5,826 nucleotides of DNA from Bacteroidota bacterium (GTDB lineage Bacteria; Bacteroidota; Bacteroidia; Flavobacteriales; Flavobacteriaceae). Of this stretch, positions 1-5,826 are shown one piece after another. Position 1 is the stretch's first letter. The number at the start of each line of letters is the position of its first letter. The position numbers and the translations under genes are program-made. The notes under the pieces are model-generated. The model was given only the letters and a program-made list of their open reading frames with translations. It was not told where the DNA came from and made no database searches. The stretch spans positions 1 to 5,826 of the forward strand of contig SBFL01000239.1 in assembly GCA_006227965.1 (NCBI GenBank). Reading direction: 5' to 3'.

Positions 1-2
1 AA

Positions 3-440
3 CTGGAACATCGCAAGACTGAGGTTGCAGAAGTAATGCGCGGCGTATTCCATGCTTCCTATGCGGTGGAGGCTAAAATCCTGGGAGCCACTGATTTCCC
101 TCCTTTAAGGCGGACATTGGCCGGCTACAGGGAATCGAACAATGATTTCTACGGCTATATTAAGGACGGGGTCCTGGCCGGGGTTGTGGAAGTGGACGCG
201 ACCGCGGCGCGGACCCACATCCAAAGCCTGGTCGTCCATCCCGATTATTTCCGCATGGGCATCGGGACCCAACTGGTTAACATGGTCTTGAACACCTACG
301 AATCTCAGGTCTTCACGGTGGAAACCGGATTGGCCAATAAACCTGCCACAGACCTGTACCTAAAGCATGGATTCCGAAAAAAAGGGGAGTACGACACGGA
401 CCACGGGGTACGGAAGGTGCGGTTTGAGAAACAGGTGTAA
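3..440 (+). CDS. GNAT-family N-acetyltransferase, 5' end outside window
   Basis: Probable acetyl-CoA-dependent N-acyltransferase of the cytoplasm; the substrate cannot be told. Counting from the first in-window ATG (position 36), the acetyl-CoA pyrophosphate loop is visible as R73-M-G-I-G-T, directly after the beta strand IQSLVVHPDY. The C-terminal motif B region reads N101..A104..LYLKHGF (residues 107-113), as in GNAT proteins. The ATG at 36 is probably not the true start. The frame stays open to the left edge, and the 11 codons before it (LEHRKTEVAEV) continue naturally into the first helix. A start at 36 would also cut that helix and lose the usual first strand. The gene ends with TAA immediately followed by a second TAA (438-443). 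No operon partner is evident: the next gene starts about 120 bp downstream on the same strand. Family assignment is firm; specificity is unknown. Confidence 0.88.
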   Translation: MEHRKTEVAEVMRGVFHASYAVEAKILGATDFPPLRRTLAGYRESNNDFYGYIKDGVLAGVVEVDATAARTHIQSLVVHPDYFRMGIGTQLVNMVLNTYESQVFTVETGLANKPATDLYLKHGFRKKGEYDTDHGVRKVRFEKQV

Positions 441-561
441 TAACCGTAGGTCCCCAGCCACTCGAAGTCAGGACCCCATGACCGTCTTGCCATGTTTCAT
501 ACTACCCCTTTTGTAACCTGATTGTGCTTTGGTCCGTCCTATAGCCAAAACAACATTATTT

Positions 562-1500
562 ATGCGAGGTATTTTTTACAACAATTCGGAAAAACGTTTG
601 CGATCTGGGTGGAGGATCCTGGTATTCCTGATCCTGTTCTGGTGCCTTGCAGCCCTGACCCTGGCGATCAAGCCGCTTTTCGGCTCTATGACCAAAAGGG
701 AATATCTGGAGAACTTCAGCCTGATGATCATCGGCATCCTGGCAATTTCTGCTACCCTTTCCGTTTGGATCTCAAGAAAATACCTCGATAAAAAATCCTT
801 TGTTTCTCTAGGCTTGAAACCCTCCAAAAGAGCATGGACCGACCTCTTCTTTGGTTTTCTTCTGAGCGCGGCTATGGCTGGTATATTCTTATTTATCGCG
901 GTGAAACTGAACCTGGTCGAGATCAACAGTATCAATTGGGAGCATCGATCCTTTGACTTAACAACTTTAAGTGGGTACAAGTCCATGATGCAGACCTTCG
1001 CCATGGCCACACTAGTTTTCCTGCTTTTGGAACATGTGCTGGTTGGTTACTGGGAAGAACTTGTTTTTCGAGGATACCTGTTCCAGAACATGTCTTCAGG
1101 TATGGGCCGGCTGCCTGCCATCCTGCTTTCCTGTGTGATCTATGGGGTTGTTCACAGCATGAATCCCAATGCTACCCTACTCTCTTCCTCCATTATTATT
1201 CTTTTTGGATTCCTCAGGATTTACGGATATCTCGCCACTGGTATGTTATGGCTTTCCATGGGGATGCATATAGGATGGAATTTCTTTCAGGGACCCATAT
1301 TTGGGTTTGCGGCCAGCGGCCATCAGACGGCGACCTGGCTGGAGTTGGAAATCCTGGAGCCCAACTGGCTTAGCGGCGGGTCCTTTGGGCCTGAGGGAAG
1401 CCTGCTGATTATCCCCATTGTCTTGCTGGCACTCTTGGCCATGAAGGTATGGAGCAACAGGGGCAGGATGACCTTTTCAAAGCAGCCACTGATCAGTTAA
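562..1500 (+). CDS. CPBP-family intramembrane metalloprotease-like protein
   Basis: Polytopic inner-membrane protein of the CPBP/Abi family (relatives of Rce1 and bacteriocin-immunity proteins), which are putative metal-dependent intramembrane proteases. With the ATG at 562 as residue 1 (312 aa), the conserved motifs are: motif 1, E165-E166-L-V-F-R170, followed by GYLF; motif 2, Y194-G-V-V-H198, where Tyr replaces the more common Phe; and motif 3, H236-I-G-W-N240. Glu, Arg, both His and Asn of the expected active site are all present. About seven or eight hydrophobic segments can be seen, including WRILVFLILFWCL near the N terminus, the segments carrying the motifs, and LLIIPIVLLALLAM near the C terminus. 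An in-frame TTG at 529 would add 11 residues. The ATG at 562 is preferred because MRGIFYNNSEKRLRSGWRIL resembles the usual short cytoplasmic lead of this family. Neither start has a clear Shine-Dalgarno site. The substrate is unknown and the gene appears monocistronic. Confidence 0.9.
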   Translation: MRGIFYNNSEKRLRSGWRILVFLILFWCLAALTLAIKPLFGSMTKREYLENFSLMIIGILAISATLSVWISRKYLDKKSFVSLGLKPSKRAWTDLFFGFLLSAAMAGIFLFIAVKLNLVEINSINWEHRSFDLTTLSGYKSMMQTFAMATLVFLLLEHVLVGYWEELVFRGYLFQNMSSGMGRLPAILLSCVIYGVVHSMNPNATLLSSSIIILFGFLRIYGYLATGMLWLSMGMHIGWNFFQGPIFGFAASGHQTATWLELEILEPNWLSGGSFGPEGSLLIIPIVLLALLAMKVWSNRGRMTFSKQPLIS

Positions 1501-1551
1501 GCTGTTTCCTGTGACAGACCCGTTTAAACCTCCTTATGATCTAGTACAGGG

Positions 1552-1577
1552 ACTGCCAACTGATACTGCCAACTGCA
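1552..1577 (+). repeat. Two-copy tandem repeat, 13-bp period
   Basis: Two adjacent copies of a 13-bp unit lie here. The first 11 bases (ACTGCCAACTG) are identical in positions 1552-1562 and 1565-1575; the last two bases differ (AT versus CA). The repeat is noncoding and sits between the end of the CPBP gene and the katG terminator. No function can be assigned. It may be slippage-derived intergenic filler or a short remnant of a longer repeat array. Confidence 0.8.
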
Positions 1578-1581
1578 TACT

Positions 1582-1611
1582 AAAAAAGGTGACCCGTCTC
1601 CGGGCCACCTT
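1582..1611 (-). terminator. Rho-independent terminator of katG
   Basis: An 11-bp inverted repeat (arms 1586-1596 and 1601-1611) encloses a 4-base loop. Read on the minus strand it forms a GC-rich hairpin that starts 32 bases after the katG stop codon and is followed by a run of six T (complement of the A run at 1582-1587). The one non-Watson-Crick position (1592 with 1605) is a G-U wobble in the minus-strand RNA but an A-C mismatch in the plus-strand RNA. The plus-strand version also lacks a U run. The hairpin therefore fits katG much better than the convergent CPBP gene, although weak two-way action cannot be excluded. Confidence 0.9.
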
Positions 1612-1643
1612 CTTCATATAAGGCAGTAGGTTTCTGCTGAAAA

Positions 1644-3884
<2,241 letters not shown>

Positions 3885-3918
3885 TTATTTTTCGAGTGTA
3901 GACAAAACAAAATAACAA

Positions 3919-3934
3919 TAATAAAACCTTATTA
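3919..3934. repeat. AT-rich inverted repeat, 6-bp arms, in katG leader
   Basis: TAATAA at 3919-3924 is the reverse complement of TTATTA at 3929-3934, with AACC between. It would lie in the 5' leader of the katG transcript if the promoter at 3965-3972 is right. It could be a regulator site, but the region is very AT-rich, so chance occurrence is likely. Confidence 0.35.
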
Positions 3935-3956
3935 ACCTGATGTGTGCCATTCATAA

Positions 3957-3976
3957 AATTTATTCAAAAATAAATT
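3957..3976. promoter_or_regulatory. Perfect 20-bp inverted repeat, candidate operator of katG
   Basis: AATTTATT (3957-3964) is the exact reverse complement of AATAAATT (3969-3976), separated by CAAA. The repeat overlaps the only TAnnTTTG-type element found in the divergent spacer, so a protein bound here would block or position RNA polymerase. The left arm sequence also recurs at 3882-3889, close to the katG start. It does not match the OxyR or PerR consensus as I know them. The AT-rich background weakens the case. Confidence 0.4.
3965..3972 (-). promoter_or_regulatory. Candidate katG promoter -7 element
   Basis: Read on the minus strand this is TATTTTTG, a full match to the Bacteroidota primary-sigma -7 consensus TAnnTTTG. 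It lies 93 bases upstream of the katG start codon, implying a leader of roughly 85-90 bases. No TTG stands at the expected -33 distance; the nearest one upstream is 29 bases away. If used, the promoter may need an activator. Confidence 0.4.
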
Positions 3977-4036
3977 CCACTTATGTTTTCAGATCGGATG
4001 GCAAGTCCTTTAAATTTACAAAAAAAGTGAGGTCCT

Positions 4037-4061
4037 TGAAAATGGAATTAGGCCATTTTTA
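4037..4061 (+). promoter_or_regulatory. Small hairpin ahead of the flavin oxidase gene
   Basis: AAAATGG (4039-4045) and CCATTTT (4053-4059) are perfect reverse complements around a 7-base loop. A G-U and a U-A pair (4037-4038 with 4060-4061) extend the stem to 9 bp. It ends 19 bases before the ATG at 4081 and could affect translation of the downstream gene. The stem is A/U-rich and not followed by a separate U run, so it is a poor terminator. Function is inferred only. Confidence 0.35.
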
Positions 4062-4084
4062 TGGAGCATAAATTCATGGTATGA
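4042..4084 (+). other. Two tiny leader ORFs before the flavin oxidase gene
   Basis: An ATG at 4042 opens a 9-codon ORF (MELGHFYGA) ending with TAA at 4069-4071. A second ATG at 4061 opens a 7-codon ORF (MEHKFMV) whose TGA at 4082-4084 overlaps the flavin oxidase ATG as ATGA. Such an overlap can couple translation. GGAG at 4063-4066 is the nearest purine-rich stretch before the main start, about 14 bases away, and it falls inside the second small ORF. There is no evidence that either is translated; ORFs this short arise easily by chance. Confidence 0.25.
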
Positions 4085-5142
4085 TCCGACCTGATATCCT
4101 GATAATTGGCGCGGGCCTTACCGGATTGTGCCTGCACCATTTCCTAAAGGACTCCCCCTTTAAAATACATCTTGTGGAAGCACGGCCCCGGGTGGGTGGC
4201 AGGATCCACACCAAACATCCAGAGGGCGGCCCACCCCTGGAAATGGGGGCCACCTGGCTGGGTGCCAAACACACCCGCCTTGTTGAACTCCTTAAATCCC
4301 TCGACCTTAAAGTGTTCCCCCAGAAGCTTGGAACAAATGCGATTTACGAGTGGATCTCCACCAGCCCGCATCAGCTGGTGGCCCTGCCTGAAAATGAGGA
4401 ACCGAGTTACCGCCTACGGGGTGGCACCAGTACCCTTATAGATGCCCTGGCCAATGAAGTTGGCCCTGATTCCCTCTACCTGGGTGAACCGGTTGAGAAA
4501 ATCACCCTCACTCCCGATGGAATCCAGGCAATTACGGGCAAAAGGATTTTCCAGGCCCGGGCGATCGTCTCCACCCTCCCTCCCAACTTACTTTTGAACC
4601 AGGTCAACATACAGCCCGAACTTCCCGGGGACCTTACCGGGGTCATGGAAAAGACCCATACCTGGATGGGCGAATCCATCAAGTTTGCGCTTTCCTATAA
4701 AGAAGCCTTCTGGCGCGAGCCGATCAGCAGCGGGACGGTTCTCAGCAACGTAGGCCCGGTCACCGAACTCTATGACCATTCCTCCTTCGCGGAGGATTCG
4801 TATGCCCTTAAAGGATTTTTTAACGGCACCTATGCCTCCTTGAAAAGGTCAGAAAGGGAGGCTATGGTGATGGGGCAGCTGCGCAGGTATTACGGCAACC
4901 GGGTTGATGACCATACGGGATATCACGAGGCTGTCTGGGCCCGGGAACCCTTTACCTATGCCCCCTATGAAACCCATGTGCTGCCCCACCAGAACAACGG
5001 ACACCAGCTCTATCAAAAACCCTATCTTGACGGCAAATTAATTGTGGCAGGATCGGAAACCGCCAGCCTGTACCCCGGGTACATGGAAGGTGCCATACGG
5101 AGCGCGGAGTTTGTCTACGATCTTCTGAAACATCGAATTTAA
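4081..5142 (+). CDS. Flavin amine oxidase-family FAD-dependent oxidoreductase
   Basis: Putative FAD enzyme of the monoamine-oxidase fold, expected to oxidise an amine or similar C-N or C-H bond and, if a true oxidase, release hydrogen peroxide. The substrate is unknown. The dinucleotide-binding motif is at the N terminus (G10-A-G-L-T-G15), with the ribose-binding E33 ending the second strand. It is followed by A-R-P-R-V-G39-G40-R41, the RxGGR motif. EMGATWLG lies at 54-61 and R113-G-G at 113-115. K201 in ESIKFALSYKEAFW matches the catalytic-region lysine of monoamine oxidases. The C-terminal FAD motif is A323-G-S-E326-T-A, then YPGYMEGAIRSA. No cysteine stands where human MAO carries covalent FAD, so FAD is probably noncovalent. 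At 353 aa it is about 100 residues shorter than typical members, yet both FAD-binding ends are intact. No signal peptide is evident. The start is forced by an in-frame TAA at 4069-4071. It lies 11 bp before the next gene and is probably co-transcribed with it. Confidence 0.9.
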   Translation: MIRPDILIIGAGLTGLCLHHFLKDSPFKIHLVEARPRVGGRIHTKHPEGGPPLEMGATWLGAKHTRLVELLKSLDLKVFPQKLGTNAIYEWISTSPHQLVALPENEEPSYRLRGGTSTLIDALANEVGPDSLYLGEPVEKITLTPDGIQAITGKRIFQARAIVSTLPPNLLLNQVNIQPELPGDLTGVMEKTHTWMGESIKFALSYKEAFWREPISSGTVLSNVGPVTELYDHSSFAEDSYALKGFFNGTYASLKRSEREAMVMGQLRRYYGNRVDDHTGYHEAVWAREPFTYAPYETHVLPHQNNGHQLYQKPYLDGKLIVAGSETASLYPGYMEGAIRSAEFVYDLLKHRI

Positions 5143-5153
5143 AACAGGGAAGT

Positions 5154-5826
5154 ATGCCCACTTTGAACAAGGAAATAAGGCCCTGGTCTTTTTTCATTTT
5201 CCCGATGCTCCTCCTGGTTGGTCAGGGGTCCGGTTGGGCTCAGAACAACTATGCCGAAGAGGACAGCCTTTATATTGAAGAAATGGAGTACAATACAGAA
5301 CCCTACAAGGTTTTGCATGCAGAACCGCTTTATATTGACCTAATCCGCGACCTGGGGGCCCGGAAGGGAGAACGCGAGTGGAACCTTGGGCTGGGGATCG
5401 CAGACAATCTGGAATTTGACTCCTATGAAGCCCTTATTGAATATGAATGGGCGGCTGCCAACCGGTTGGGCCTGGAGGTGGAGCTCCCCTTCACCTTTTT
5501 CTCCCCCATGGAGGGAATCCCGCGGGATTCCATTCCATCCAACCAGCTGGATGCCCTTCAGGTGGCCATGCAATGGACCTTTTATGTGAATGTTGAACAG
5601 GCCGTATCCATGGCTCTGGGATACCTTAATGAATTCGAGCTATCCGATTTCAACGATTTTGGCAATCCTCTTTTCAAAGGAAATGCTTACAACCCTTTTT
5701 TGGTAGTGGCCAAAAGATGGGGGGACCATTTTCACTCCCTCATATACACCGGGCCGATATTTGAACAGGAATTCGAAACCGGGGATTTTGAAGTTGACTA
5801 CGAGATCAATACCAGCTTTCATTACA
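5154..5826 (+). CDS. Secreted, probably outer-membrane beta-barrel protein, 3' end outside window
   Basis: The open frame begins at ATG 5154 and continues without a stop through the right edge (224 residues seen). AGGGA at 5146-5150 gives a good ribosome binding site. The N terminus looks like a Sec signal peptide: K6 and R9, then hydrophobic WSFFIFPMLLLVG, and likely cleavage after G27-W-A29. The mature part has an acidic linker and then a block HAEPLYIDLIRDLGARKGER (55-74) that looks strongly constrained. After this come alternating, aromatic-rich strands of about 9-14 residues: WNLGLGIAD at 76-84, LEVELPFTFF at 107-116, ALQVAMQWTFYV at 134-145, AVSMALGYL at 150-158 and HSLIYTGPIF at 194-203. 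That pattern suggests an outer-membrane barrel or porin-like protein. I do not recognise a characterised function. It follows the flavin oxidase gene by 11 bp, suggesting an operon. Confidence 0.85.
   Translation, partial: MPTLNKEIRPWSFFIFPMLLLVGQGSGWAQNNYAEEDSLYIEEMEYNTEPYKVLHAEPLYIDLIRDLGARKGEREWNLGLGIADNLEFDSYEALIEYEWAAANRLGLEVELPFTFFSPMEGIPRDSIPSNQLDALQVAMQWTFYVNVEQAVSMALGYLNEFELSDFNDFGNPLFKGNAYNPFLVVAKRWGDHFHSLIYTGPIFEQEFETGDFEVDYEINTSFHY

Noticed and set aside
1..36. Possible tail of an upstream gene in frame 1 ending in TAA that overlaps the ATG at 36 (TAATG)
   Set aside because: Only 11 codons are visible and they look arbitrary, whereas the GNAT frame continues upstream in a sensible way; the overlap is probably accidental.
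449..475. GGTCC / GGACC inverted repeat after the GNAT gene, considered as a terminator
   Set aside because: Only a 5-bp stem with a 17-base loop and no following T run.
305..493. Minus-strand open frame over the end of the GNAT gene
   Set aside because: Antisense to a clear GNAT C terminus, with no recognisable motif or ribosome binding site.
576..1010. Minus-strand open frame (144 codons) opposite the CPBP gene
   Set aside because: Fully antisense to a gene with intact CPBP motifs, and the translation has no domain-like character.
1488..1497. 10-bp palindrome ACTGATCAGT at the end of the CPBP gene
   Set aside because: It lies within the last codons of the gene; short palindromes of this size are common and nothing else supports a binding site.
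3982..3989. TATGTTTT on the plus strand as a -7 element for the flavin oxidase gene
   Set aside because: It misses the final G of TAnnTTTG and has no TTG at the -33 position.

Overview
The window looks like chromosomal DNA of a marine-type flavobacterium or relative (Bacteroidota). This is judged from protein style, from purine-poor or A-rich start-codon contexts, and from one match to the Bacteroidota -7 promoter element (TAnnTTTG). Base composition is roughly half G+C in the genes by eye, with a strikingly AT-rich spacer at 3873-4080. No mobile element, CRISPR array, tRNA or rRNA is visible.

Layout. (1) Positions 3-440 (+) hold the 3' part of a GNAT-family N-acetyltransferase whose frame stays open to the left edge. 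(2) After a spacer with no clear signal (441-561) comes a CPBP-family membrane protease-like protein at 562-1500 (+). (3) The 1501-1643 spacer carries a short tandem repeat (1552-1577) and a strong rho-independent terminator (1582-1611) that serves the minus-strand gene. (4) katG, a bifunctional catalase-peroxidase, occupies 1644-3872 (-) with all heme-pocket and cross-link residues present. (5) The 208-bp AT-rich divergent spacer holds a candidate katG -7 box inside a perfect 20-bp inverted repeat, a second inverted repeat 40 bp away, a small hairpin and two very short leader ORFs. (6) A short flavin amine oxidase-like protein lies at 4081-5142 (+). It is followed 11 bp later by (7) a secreted, probably beta-barrel protein starting at 5154 that runs off the right edge.

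How the genes may work together. The flavoenzyme and the secreted protein are probably one transcription unit. They diverge from katG, which removes hydrogen peroxide, a product expected if the flavoenzyme is a true oxidase. A shared control region is therefore plausible but unproven. The GNAT and CPBP genes show no functional link to the rest. Overall this is mostly ordinary housekeeping and stress-defence DNA. The least explained part is the flavoenzyme/secreted-protein pair and the control region in front of it.
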